Shown piece after piece: positions 18,601 to 26,811 of a DNA stretch of 64,000 bases. Origin of the DNA: CAVRAZ01 sp963719135 (GTDB taxonomy: Bacteria; Pseudomonadota; Gammaproteobacteria; DSM-19610); the NCBI GenBank assembly GCA_963719135.1, contig CAVRAZ010000007.1, forward strand, positions 372,001-436,000, given 5' to 3'. Below the pieces are notes generated by a model. It was given only the letters and a program-made list of their open reading frames with translations, was not told the origin of the DNA and searched no databases. Position 1 is the stretch's first letter. Each line of letters opens with the position of its first letter. The translations under genes and the position numbers were made by a program.

Positions 18601-21057
18601 TAAGCGATCAGGCATTATTTGGCATCCACAAGGCTTCAATGAGGCCGCGGCATTACGCCGCGGATAACGGGCATTGATAGGCATGCATCTGTTGCTGCCC
18701 TGTGGCTTCAATGAGGCCGCGGCATTACGCCGCGGATAACGGGACAAGCGACGTTAGGGCGTGGCAGTAGGCGGCTAGGCTTCAATGAGGCCGCGGCATT
18801 ACGCCGCGGATAACTCGTTGCCACGACGGCGAAGAATACCGGTCTATCGCTTCAATGAGGCCGCGGCATTACGCCGCGGATAACCTGGCGCTCGGCATAG
18901 TTTCCGGTGCGCCTATCGTGCTTCAATGAGGCCGCGGCATTACGCCGCGGATAACCCGGGGTATCATCAGCGCAACTTAGCGAAGCCGCATCGGGCTTCA
19001 ATGAGGCCGCGGCATTACGCCGCGGATAACATCAATTCGGATGAAATCCAGGACATCCGCGACGATTCGGCTTCAATGAGGCCGCGGCATTACGCCGCGG
19101 ATAACGCTACCACCTGGCGACGTGGTACCTTCATCCGATCCGCTTCAATGAGGCCGCGGCATTACGCCGCGGATAACGCCGAACTGGGCGTCCCACGTAC
19201 AGCCGACGTGCCCGCTTCAATGAGGCCGCGGCATTACGCCGCGGATAACCTTCCAGTGCATCGGATGCGGCGAACTATACACCCGCGCTTCAATGAGGCC
19301 GCGGCATTACGCCGCGGATAACGTGCAGCGTGTCCATCGTGCCGTCACCGTTGACATGCTTCAATGAGGCCGCGGCATTACGCCGCGGATAACGTATCGA
19401 ATTGCACTGACTCGAATTACTGTCTGCCGCTTCAATGAGGCCGCGGCATTACGCCGCGGATAACTCGGGCACGACGCCGGCGGTACCAGAACCCTTGAGA
19501 AGCTTCAATGAGGCCGCGGCATTACGCCGCGGATAACCCGAAGCCGACGTGTTGGGGTGCGCCGCTGAATATTGCTTCAATGAGGCCGCGGCATTACGCC
19601 GCGGATAACCGGCGCAGATACTTAGGCATCGGTCATTTTCATTCCAGCTTCAATGAGGCCGCGGCATTACGCCGCGGATAACCCGCAACCGCCAATAGAC
19701 GTTCTTTGTGCGTACTCATATGCTTCAATGAGGCCGCGGCATTACGCCGCGGATAACGCAGGAATACGGTGACCCCGCGGCGCTGGCGATCCGGCTTCAA
19801 TGAGGCCGCGGCATTACGCCGCGGATAACGTAGCCAGGGGCAACAGAAGCGGTCAGGATGTCTGGCTTCAATGAGGCCGCGGCATTACGCCGCGGATAAC
19901 GGGGTTTACCTATAAAACCATGGCTTTCATCTGGGCCAGCTTCAATGAGGCCGCGGCATTACGCCGCGGATAACCCGTATTTGAAGGTTTGCTTGCTGCG
20001 GAGCAATCCGGCTTCAATGAGGCCGCGGCATTACGCCGCGGATAACCTCGGTTATACACCGATCGCCGAACCGCGTTTAACCGCTTCAATGAGGCCGCGG
20101 CATTACGCCGCGGATAACGGTGGTGGCATGGCGCTGCTGTTCCTCCGCCGGGCGCTTCAATGAGGCCGCGGCATTACGCCGCGGATAACTCACGATCATG
20201 CGCTTTGTTCCTTGCGCGCCGATGTGCTTCAATGAGGCCGCGGCATTACGCCGCGGATAACGTGGTTAAGGCGGGCGGGACGCTATCAGCGGCTGAGCTT
20301 CAATGAGGCCGCGGCATTACGCCGCGGATAACCACCTTACCGCGCATACCATCGGCCAGCTGCCGATTGCTTCAATGAGGCCGCGGCATTACGCCGCGGA
20401 TAACCAACTGTCCCTGCTTGCAGCGATACAGGATCGACTGGCTTCAATGAGGCCGCGGCATTACGCCGCGGATAACACTGAGAGTGTATCGAATCTGATC
20501 CGCATGTGATTGGCTTCAATGAGGCCGCGGCATTACGCCGCGGATAACCCGTGGACATCGCCATCAGTCGCGTCGATTGCGTCGCTTCAATGAGGCCGCG
20601 GCATTACGCCGCGGATAACGTGTACATGGCGGTTCCGTCTGCAACGCCGGCAGATGCTTCAATGAGGCCGCGGCATTACGCCGCGGATAACTGCGAAAGC
20701 CAAGACTTCAAAAATGGTCAACGGTATGCTTCAATGAGGCCGCGGCATTACGCCGCGGATAACCGATCCGACGAAACCCTTGCGCGCATCCGTTGCTACG
20801 CGCTTCAATGAGGCCGCGGCATTACGCCGCGGATAACCTGATCCAGGGGATAGATTGTCACCCAGTCGGAACCTGCTTCAATGAGGCCGCGGCATTACGC
20901 CGCGGATAACCGGGCGCGCATGGACACTACTGAGAATCAAACCGACTGCTTCAATGAGGCCGCGGCATTACGCCGCGGATAACCAAATGAACCAGGGCGT
21001 CGTTTACGACGCTTATCGCTTGCTTCAATGAGGCCGCGGCATTACGCCGCGGATAAC
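12621..21057 (-). CRISPR. Type I-G CRISPR array, 117 repeats and 116 spacers
   Basis: I counted 117 copies of a 36-base repeat with starts from 12621 to 21022. On the plus strand it begins GCTTCAATGAGG, has the perfect hairpin CCGCGGC-ATTAC-GCCGCGG, and ends GGATAAC. Spacers are 32-40 bases, mostly 35-38. Every copy I read is identical except the first (12621-12656), which has CGATG for CAATG. Read on the minus strand the repeat starts GTTATCC and ends CATTGAAGC, the usual polarity of type I repeats. With the variant repeat at the far end and cas2 beside the other end, this points to transcription on the minus strand from the 21.06 kb side. All frames in this interval are repeat-derived and not genes. 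Confidence 0.98.
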
Positions 21058-21264
21058 AGTCCTCGCATCGGACCGCGCGGGCTGTGGGTTTCGGGGGCAC
21101 TTTGCGAGTGCTGCCCGAGCGTTTGCCAAATACCAGTACGTCATTTTCATCACAAGTCTGTGCCGATCAAAAAATGCCTATTTGTCAAAGAGCTGGAAGC
21201 CGCGAGCGCTGCCCAGGGTTGGCGGCGCCACCGGAGCGCTCGCGTCGACGCGGCGGCCGACGAC
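21058..21264 (-). promoter_or_regulatory. Presumed CRISPR leader
   Basis: 207 bases between the last repeat and the stop of cas2. It includes the AT-rich part expected of a leader (ATTTTTTGATCGG on the minus strand) and a TTGACA box on the minus strand at 21183-21188, which could be a -35 element. I could not find a convincing -10. Assignment rests on position and repeat polarity. Confidence 0.6.
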
Positions 21265-21564
21265 TCAAACGATAGTTGGCTCGCGTGCCACCGGTTCGAA
21301 GACTTTTCCCAGACTGACCACGCGCGGCTTGACTGCATCGGCAGGACCGATATCCACCAATACCACATGGTCCTCCTTATGGTGGAGGATTCCGTCGAGC
21401 AGTGCAACAAGTTCGGCCTGGCGCCGGCGGCTCAAGCGGCATTGGAATACAGAATACTGCAACCATTCCCCGTAGCCCTTCATCAGCTTGAAGATCCGGC
21501 GCCAGCGCTTCTGATCGGCGATATCGTAGGACACGATGTAAAGATGTTCATCCACCGCGTTCAC
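21265..21564 (-). CDS. cas2: CRISPR adaptation endonuclease Cas2
   Basis: 99 residues, usual Cas2 size. The ferredoxin-like first strand is HLYIVSYDIADQKRWRRIFK with the conserved YD(I) aspartate; then GEWLQYSVFQCRLSRRRQAE and DHVVLVDIGPAD follow. Cas2 dimers bridge Cas1 dimers in the spacer-integration complex. Its start overlaps the stop of cas4-cas1 by four bases, so the two are translated together. It is the cas gene nearest the array, 207 bases from the newest repeat. Confidence 0.95.
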   Translation of the reverse strand: MNAVDEHLYIVSYDIADQKRWRRIFKLMKGYGEWLQYSVFQCRLSRRRQAELVALLDGILHHKEDHVVLVDIGPADAVKPRVVSLGKVFEPVAREPTIV

Positions 21565-23276
21565 CTTGTCATGAAGTTGGGATACTCGGGGATTTCACCG
21601 AGCAGGTGGCGGCCCAGCAGGCGCGCTTGCAGTTCCAGCAGCCGGCGGTAGCTGACTTTGTAGCCGAATAACGGATGCGTCACTTCATGCGCCAGCCGGC
21701 GCTCGAAGGTTCCGATAAAGCGTTTGCGCCCATCCGGTGTCAACGCCGCGCTGCCGGCCGCTATGACGAAGTCGCTGGGGCGGACCTCGCCGTTGTTGAC
21801 GGCCTGTATGACGCAGGAATCCGCAATGAGTGGCCGGAAGGGCTCCATGAGATCCAGTGCCAGAGCCGGCCGGCCGTAGCGCGGCTGGTGGTAAAATCCG
21901 CGATACGCATCGAAACCCACCGCCGTGAGCGCCACCGTCCAGGCGCGAGTGAGCAGGGCGTAGGCATAGGAAAGCAGGGCGTTGACCGGGTCGGGCGGCG
22001 GGCGGCGGTTGCGGCGCGTGAAGTCGAATGCCAGGGTACGGACGTCGTCGTCGCGCTTGAGCAGATTGGCGAATGCACCGAAGTAACGCGATGCTGCCGC
22101 TCCTTCCACGCCCAGCAGTTCCTGAATGCTTCCGATGCGTTGGGCGTTGCGTGCATCCATGCGCAGGTTTTCGAGCAGGTCGTCCGGCATTTCGCCGCTG
22201 CGCCAGTTTCGCCTCATGAGCGTCCGGCAGTTCATGATCTTGGCGTGGACCAATCCTCTGGCGATGTGCAAGCAGGTCTTGTCATCGAAGCTTGCGCGGT
22301 ACTGCGCGGTGCGCAACTCGACATTCTTGTGACCGGTGCCTATGGTGTGCCCAATAAACCAGCCGCCGTGCGAATGCCAGCTCACCGGGATCTGGCGCGC
22401 CATCAATTCATGCAGCGTCGGCGTCGTCACGTACACGTTGCCCTGCACGATCACCTGTGACGTTTCGATCAGCCGCGCGCTGGCGACTTTCACGTCGTCG
22501 ATGCTTACTTCCAGGACTTCACCCTTCTTGCTGATCTTGGCATGCTGCGCCTGAACGTACAGGGGCAATGCCTCGTCATGACCGACGGCGAGCGCGCGCG
22601 GCTCGATTGCCGCCTGTTTCAGAAAGGCCACTTCATCGGGTAGGCAGATACCGACCAGCGAACAACGCGGGCACTTGGGGCTGTCGGTAAGTGGTGGGGG
22701 AATCTGTCCGCCGGCGGCAATCAAACGCAGCCCGTCGATGGCCGCCAGCGTTTGTGTGCGCAGTTCGTCGTCGAAGGGCACGCGCACCCGCTCGCGCGAG
22801 GCGCAGAAATACAGGATGCCTTCGTCACATCGATAGCCCTGTTCTTCCAGCAACAGGCCTTGCACGCAGAGCTGAACACGTTCCGGGTCATAGACGCCGC
22901 GTCCGGTATGCGGACGCTTGCCGCGCTTGTAGTCCACCGGCGTGACGGTCTGTCCCTCGCCCTCCACGAGGTCCATTTTGGCGATCAGTCCCAGGCGGTT
23001 GGAGGACAGTGTGATCGAACGGGCATGGATCCGTTCCTCGGTCTCGACCTCGTCGGCCGGCGGCAGGTCGCCCTTGGGTTTGTCCACGCGCCGGTGCTGG
23101 TAACGACCTTCGACGGTGTCGCCGGAATCCGCCCATTCGCCCTGTACCCATTCCAGGTAGGCGAGCCGCGGGCAGTACTGGTATTCGTTGACCATGCGGG
23201 CGGGCAACAGCGGAAGGTCGCCGCCCAGTTCGGGGAAGGGCAGGGGCAGTTCGCCCTGGGGAGTCTGATCGTCCAT
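21561..23276 (-). CDS. cas4-cas1: Cas4-Cas1 fusion, spacer-acquisition nuclease/integrase
   Basis: 571 residues. Residues 1-220 are Cas4: NEYQYCPRLAYLEW with Cys35, catalytic-region D102 and VDYKRGK (D115, K117), and the iron-sulfur trio C202/C205/C211 in KCPRCSLVGIC. Residues ~235-571 are Cas1: the N-terminal beta domain with VIVQGNVYVTTPTLHEL, then metal ligands E391 (LLGVEGAAASRYF), H463 (GFYHQPRYGRP) and E478 (LDLMEPFRP). Cas4-Cas1 fusions are characteristic of type I-G (I-U) loci, where Cas4 helps select PAM-flanked prespacers. All key residues look intact. It is separated from the effector genes by a toxin-antitoxin-like pair and a REP. Confidence 0.96.
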   Translation of the reverse strand: MDDQTPQGELPLPFPELGGDLPLLPARMVNEYQYCPRLAYLEWVQGEWADSGDTVEGRYQHRRVDKPKGDLPPADEVETEERIHARSITLSSNRLGLIAKMDLVEGEGQTVTPVDYKRGKRPHTGRGVYDPERVQLCVQGLLLEEQGYRCDEGILYFCASRERVRVPFDDELRTQTLAAIDGLRLIAAGGQIPPPLTDSPKCPRCSLVGICLPDEVAFLKQAAIEPRALAVGHDEALPLYVQAQHAKISKKGEVLEVSIDDVKVASARLIETSQVIVQGNVYVTTPTLHELMARQIPVSWHSHGGWFIGHTIGTGHKNVELRTAQYRASFDDKTCLHIARGLVHAKIMNCRTLMRRNWRSGEMPDDLLENLRMDARNAQRIGSIQELLGVEGAAASRYFGAFANLLKRDDDVRTLAFDFTRRNRRPPPDPVNALLSYAYALLTRAWTVALTAVGFDAYRGFYHQPRYGRPALALDLMEPFRPLIADSCVIQAVNNGEVRPSDFVIAAGSAALTPDGRKRFIGTFERRLAHEVTHPLFGYKVSYRRLLELQARLLGRHLLGEIPEYPNFMTR

Positions 23277-23362
23277 GAGAACCTCCGTCCTTGTCGGTTT
23301 GACGGGAAGGTCATCGGACGGAATTGCCGATGGTTTAAGGTGTTTCTAATCAAGTCCTGGAT

Positions 23363-23390
23363 CGTCATCCCGGCGAAGGCCGGGAACCAG
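23363..23390. repeat. REP-type palindrome
   Basis: ATCGTCATCCCGGCGAAGGCC with its inverted half, in the 218-base gap between cas4-cas1 and the PIN-domain gene. No other feature is seen in that gap. Confidence 0.85.
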
Positions 23391-23494
23391 CCGTTGAAAG
23401 GCGCCGGATGCCGGTTTTCGCCGGACTGGCAACCGAATCTGAGGTTCCTCGAGTTCTCGCGCGCCTTAGATTGCAAACACCGGACTCGCGGACA

Positions 23495-23869
23495 TCAGCG
23501 CTTGGCGATGCAGCGGACGCCTTGCAGGCCTTCGAAGTCGGCATCCTGTGTCCACAAGACCGCGTCAAACCGGCGGGCGCACGCCAGAATCACGGAATCC
23601 GCGAGCGTCAGCTTGTGGACGACGCCCAACTTCGCGGCGGCCAGGGCGAGATCACTGTCCAGATCGACGACGCGACCCTGACGCATCAGAGCGACGACCG
23701 TCAGTGCAGTATTCTCGTCGCGTTGCTGATACACGCGCTTGAACACCTCCAGCAGGCTGATGGCGGGTACCAGCAGGTTGTCCGTGTCGAGGATTGGCGG
23801 AGCGAAGAAGCCTGCGTTGGGTGCGTCCGCGAAATACTCCAGCGAACCAACAGAACCCGCGACAGTCAC
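23495..23869 (-). CDS. vapC: PIN-domain (VapC-like) protein, first catalytic Asp apparently missing
   Basis: 124 residues, VapC size. The body is a clear PIN domain: LLVPAISLLEVFKRV (acidic E), then VVDLDSDLALAAAKLGV, LADSVILACARRF (D) and LWTQDADFEGL (D). Relatives of this type open with V-D-S-S-G-W-L-E-Y-F, carrying the first catalytic aspartate. Here the opening is MTVAGSVGSLEYFADAPN, with no acidic residue at that position. The nuclease may therefore be weak or dead. The gene overlaps the antitoxin stop by four bases. It sits inside the cas locus between effector and adaptation genes, on the same strand. Confidence 0.85.
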   Translation of the reverse strand: MTVAGSVGSLEYFADAPNAGFFAPPILDTDNLLVPAISLLEVFKRVYQQRDENTALTVVALMRQGRVVDLDSDLALAAAKLGVVHKLTLADSVILACARRFDAVLWTQDADFEGLQGVRCIAKR

Positions 23870-24072
23870 TCAGCGTCTCCGTCGTGCGGGACATCCGTGT
23901 CGATGCCTTTCAAAAGGCCGCGCATGGCGTTGAGATCGCGTGCCGGCACGAACTCGAGCCGACCCTCGTAGATCAGCACTTCCAACTTCTGGCCGGGCTT
24001 GAGACACAATGCTTCGCGCGCCGGCTTTGGGATAACAACTTGATATTTGTCGGAAACGGTTACGGTTGTCAT
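23866..24072 (-). CDS. vapB: AbrB/SpoVT-type antitoxin (VapB-like)
   Basis: 68 residues starting at ATG 24070-24072. VTVSDKYQVVIPKPAREALC, then LKPGQKLEVLIYEGRLEF, is the swapped-hairpin AbrB fold; the acidic tail (GIDTDVPHDGDAE) would bind the toxin. A TTGACA box lies on the minus strand at 24126-24131, a plausible -35 for its own promoter, with a poor -10. The frame stays open further upstream but without family support. It is co-translated with the PIN-domain gene. Confidence 0.85.
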   Translation of the reverse strand: MTTVTVSDKYQVVIPKPAREALCLKPGQKLEVLIYEGRLEFVPARDLNAMRGLLKGIDTDVPHDGDAE

Positions 24073-24186
24073 ACGTTCTGCCTGTCGATAGCGCTTTCGT
24101 GGATCGTGGGTGCGGCGGTCACCGGTGTCAACCCGTGAGTTCAGCATGCCGGGAACCACGGTATCCCCATGTGGCAACAAACACTG

Positions 24187-24231
24187 GCAATGAGGCCGCA
24201 GCGACCGCCGCCACCGGTCGTTGCGGAAAGA
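24187..24231 (-). other. CRISPR-repeat-like hairpin inside the cas operon
   Basis: On the minus strand it reads CTGCGGCCTCATTG, matching 13 of 14 bases of the 3' half of the array repeat (CCGCGGCCTCATTG). It is preceded by a 12-bp near-perfect stem (CCGCAACGACCG / CGGTCGCTGCGG) that has the repeat's hairpin position but not its sequence. It lies between the stop of csb2 and the antitoxin, and the following ~100 bases reach the antitoxin's possible promoter. It could be a processed pseudo-repeat (as in CRISPR-regulated toxin-antitoxins), a decayed repeat, or simply a terminator hairpin for csb2, though the U-tract is poor. Confidence 0.4.
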
Positions 24232-24261
24232 GTTTGTCCGAATTGTTAAAGAGCGCCGGCC

Positions 24262-25755
24262 CTAGCTGACCGGTGCAAACAGTCCCAAACCGAAGTGGCA
24301 GCCGAAGCCGAGGGCAATGGGTCCCGCGACAGGTTCCGGGAATGCCAGGCGCCAGAAATAGCCCTGACGGTCTGGCTGAGTGACTCCACGTTTGCCGCGA
24401 AAGCGGCGAAAGCGAACAGGGCGGCACATTTGCGAGCCGACACGTATTTCTTCGAGCGGTTCAAGGGCAGCCGGTTCGGGCAGGCCACGTTCGCGGCATT
24501 CGCGGCAAATCTGCTCTCGCACGCCGAACCGCTTCTTTGTGTACCAAGGATGAAGGTAAGGCGTGATCGACTGCCATTCCGTGGCACACGCCATTAACGA
24601 TCCGCCTGCGGCCGCTTCGCCGACACCCTCGAGCACTACTCGCCATTCCCCGCCATCGCGGCTCCGGATGTGCTGCAACCGTTCCAGGATACGGCGTTCA
24701 GCCACGCCCATGCCATCCGGGACATGCACCAACAGCCTGTCAATGTGGCCGTCACCGTTGGCGTCCCAAGGGAGATAGAATGCATGGCGGTGCCGGTTAC
24801 CCGCCGGTAACCCGTGTCCGGAGAACATCGGCGGAATCGCATGCTCTCCAAGTTGGCGTTTGGCGTGACTCATGACGGCCTGGCGCAAAAGCTCGCCGAT
24901 TCGCAGACTGTCCTCCACACGAGGAAGCGGCTTGCCGATGAGCAGGTACCGAATGGTCGTTACCCGTGGTGGCTGTGCATTGCGAAGGGCACGGACCGGG
25001 CGCAGGGCATCGATCGGACGCAAATAGCTCACCTTGCGCGCAGCGGGCGGCTGGTTCCAGCCCTGCTTGCGCAGGTCGGCGGTTTCGACGGAGAGTGCAG
25101 CGAGCAGGTTGTCCGGAAGCGTATGGCCCAATTTCCTGACGGCCTTCTTGTCGGTAAGAAACCGGTTGCGCAGGGCTTGATAGTCGATGGCCGGCAGCGG
25201 CGCGAACAACGTGACGGCTTCACCTCGAAGCTCGCCGGTTTCCCTATCGAGGGGATCTCGGCCAGGTTTGCACTTCCTTGTCTCGGGAACTTCCGGTGTT
25301 TCGCTAAGGCGTTGCGCCTCCACCCAGGACTCGCTGCGTCCCAGATAACCCATGACGGCCAGCAGGTCGTCCAGCAAGGCGACCTGGTCGTCCGGCAATT
25401 CCATGGCTGGCCAGGTTACGGTCAAGGCATCATCACGGTCCACTGCCGCAAAGGCGTCGAACACCAGCGAAGTCTTGCCGGCGGCGAACTGTGGCATGTA
25501 ATGGCGTGTATGAGTGTGACTGGCCGGCGGAATGGCGTATTCCGGCAGTTCCTGTGCCAAAGATTCGATCAGGCCCGACAGCGTGGTTTCCGCGTGCTTG
25601 CCCATGCACTTGACTTTGTGGTGCCAGGTGGCGATCAGCGCACGCAGGATGCGCCAGGGTTCCGGTGGCCAGGCCACGGCGCTTTCGTTGACATGTCGGT
25701 CCCAGGGCGTGGCGTGGTAGCGTCCGGCGGGAAAGGTGAATGACAGCGTAAGCAT
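24262..25755 (-). CDS. csb2: Type I-G Cascade subunit Csb2 (Cas5/Cas6-like, GSU0054 family)
   Basis: 497 residues. The N-terminal RAMP domain begins LTLSFTFPAGRYHATPWDRH and has AWPPEPWRILRALIATWHHK, the Cas5-like opening of the GSU0054 family. The C-terminal half has NRHRHAFYLPWDANGDGHID and ends with the Gly-rich GFGCHFGLGLFAP loop of Cas6-type RNases. In type I-G there is no separate cas6, and this protein is thought to supply crRNA processing as well as the Cas5 role. It starts three bases after the csb1 stop, so the two are coupled. No frameshift or missing block is seen. Confidence 0.92.
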   Translation of the reverse strand: MLTLSFTFPAGRYHATPWDRHVNESAVAWPPEPWRILRALIATWHHKVKCMGKHAETTLSGLIESLAQELPEYAIPPASHTHTRHYMPQFAAGKTSLVFDAFAAVDRDDALTVTWPAMELPDDQVALLDDLLAVMGYLGRSESWVEAQRLSETPEVPETRKCKPGRDPLDRETGELRGEAVTLFAPLPAIDYQALRNRFLTDKKAVRKLGHTLPDNLLAALSVETADLRKQGWNQPPAARKVSYLRPIDALRPVRALRNAQPPRVTTIRYLLIGKPLPRVEDSLRIGELLRQAVMSHAKRQLGEHAIPPMFSGHGLPAGNRHRHAFYLPWDANGDGHIDRLLVHVPDGMGVAERRILERLQHIRSRDGGEWRVVLEGVGEAAAGGSLMACATEWQSITPYLHPWYTKKRFGVREQICRECRERGLPEPAALEPLEEIRVGSQMCRPVRFRRFRGKRGVTQPDRQGYFWRLAFPEPVAGPIALGFGCHFGLGLFAPVS

Positions 25756-25758
25756 GAA

Positions 25759-26778
25759 TCAGTCCTCGCTGCTATCCGCGTCGTCGCCGGTATCTCCGCC
25801 CGCGCTGCGCTTCTTGCCTGTCTTCACTTTACCGGCGCCCGTGTAAGTCAAGCTCGTGACTGCGAACTTGGCTTCGGGCTTGGCCGCGTTTATCAGACCG
25901 CGCAGAGTGGCTGTCAGATCCGACAGTGTAGGCAATTCAAAGCCTCTCGGTCGCTGTACCACTACGCCTTCGCATTCCAAGTCGCAAGCAGTTCTCAGGC
26001 GCAGGCCAAACTCCAGGAAAGCACGAATTTTGTAGAGTGCCAGTGCCACCAATAGCGTATAGACAGGCTCGGAAAAACCGTAACCGCGCAACTGAGCGAG
26101 ATCGAGGTTGAAAAAGGCAGTGATCTCTGGCGAGACGAATTCGTCGCGTGCAAAAGGCACGTTGCCAAACCCCTTGGCCGCATCGCCCGATGGGTTCACC
26201 GAGTCGTTCTTCACGCCGCCACTTGATGCGACTTTGCTGTCACGGGCTTCGATGAAGGCAGACAGGGCGCGAGGCAGACGCAGGCGACCGCCAGCCAGTT
26301 CCTTCTTGGCAAGGAAGACGCCGTGCAGCAAGGCATTCACGTCCAGCTCGAGCATTACCTCTGCAAGCTTGCGCAGGTCCACAATGCCTTCTTCCATGTT
26401 GGCCAGTTCGCTCTTGAGCTTGTTGAAAACAGTCTTGTCCTGGCCCTCCAGGATGTACGGCGAATTGATGCGGTGTGCCTCCAACACTGAGTTTGTCAGC
26501 GACTTGCCCTCCTTGTCGTTCACTTTGATGACGGACAGACCCTTGAGGGGCTCGACCCAGTCATCGGCCACCGCATCCCAGCACACCGCCTCCAGGCGGT
26601 TGGCCATACTTTGAGCGGATTCCACCAGCAGCATAGGCGTGCCGTCCGGGCCGTCGTATTGGGCGGCGCCGATTTCGGGGAAGCCGGTCGGCTGGAAGCG
26701 CGTGCCTTGCAAGGGCTTCAGTTTGGCCTGAAGCAGCAGGCGGGGTACGTCGTTCAAAGCGGACAGATCAAGACTCAT
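25759..26778 (-). CDS. csb1: Type I-G Cascade backbone subunit Csb1 (Cas7, GSU0053 family)
   Basis: 339 residues. The family opening LLLQAKLKPLQGTRFQPTGF is followed by GAAQYDGPDGTPMLLVESAQ and SMANRLEAVCWD, conserved in GSU0053 proteins. The central NSPYILEG block and RLPRALSAFIEARDSK follow, and the end is lysine-rich with an acidic tail (GDTGDDADSSED). Multiple copies of Cas7 form the helical filament along the crRNA. It lies in the order csx17-csb1-csb2 typical of type I-G, 33 bases after csx17, with AGGAGATATAGC just before its ATG. Confidence 0.93.
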   Translation of the reverse strand: MSLDLSALNDVPRLLLQAKLKPLQGTRFQPTGFPEIGAAQYDGPDGTPMLLVESAQSMANRLEAVCWDAVADDWVEPLKGLSVIKVNDKEGKSLTNSVLEAHRINSPYILEGQDKTVFNKLKSELANMEEGIVDLRKLAEVMLELDVNALLHGVFLAKKELAGGRLRLPRALSAFIEARDSKVASSGGVKNDSVNPSGDAAKGFGNVPFARDEFVSPEITAFFNLDLAQLRGYGFSEPVYTLLVALALYKIRAFLEFGLRLRTACDLECEGVVVQRPRGFELPTLSDLTATLRGLINAAKPEAKFAVTSLTYTGAGKVKTGKKRSAGGDTGDDADSSED

Positions 26779-26811
26779 GCTATATCTCCTTGGTGAATCG
26801 GCGGACCGTGG

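Noticed and set aside
12621..21057. Many ORFs of 60-130 residues with repeated RHYAADN or YPRRNAAASLK
   Set aside because: They are translations of the CRISPR repeat and spacers, with no start signals.
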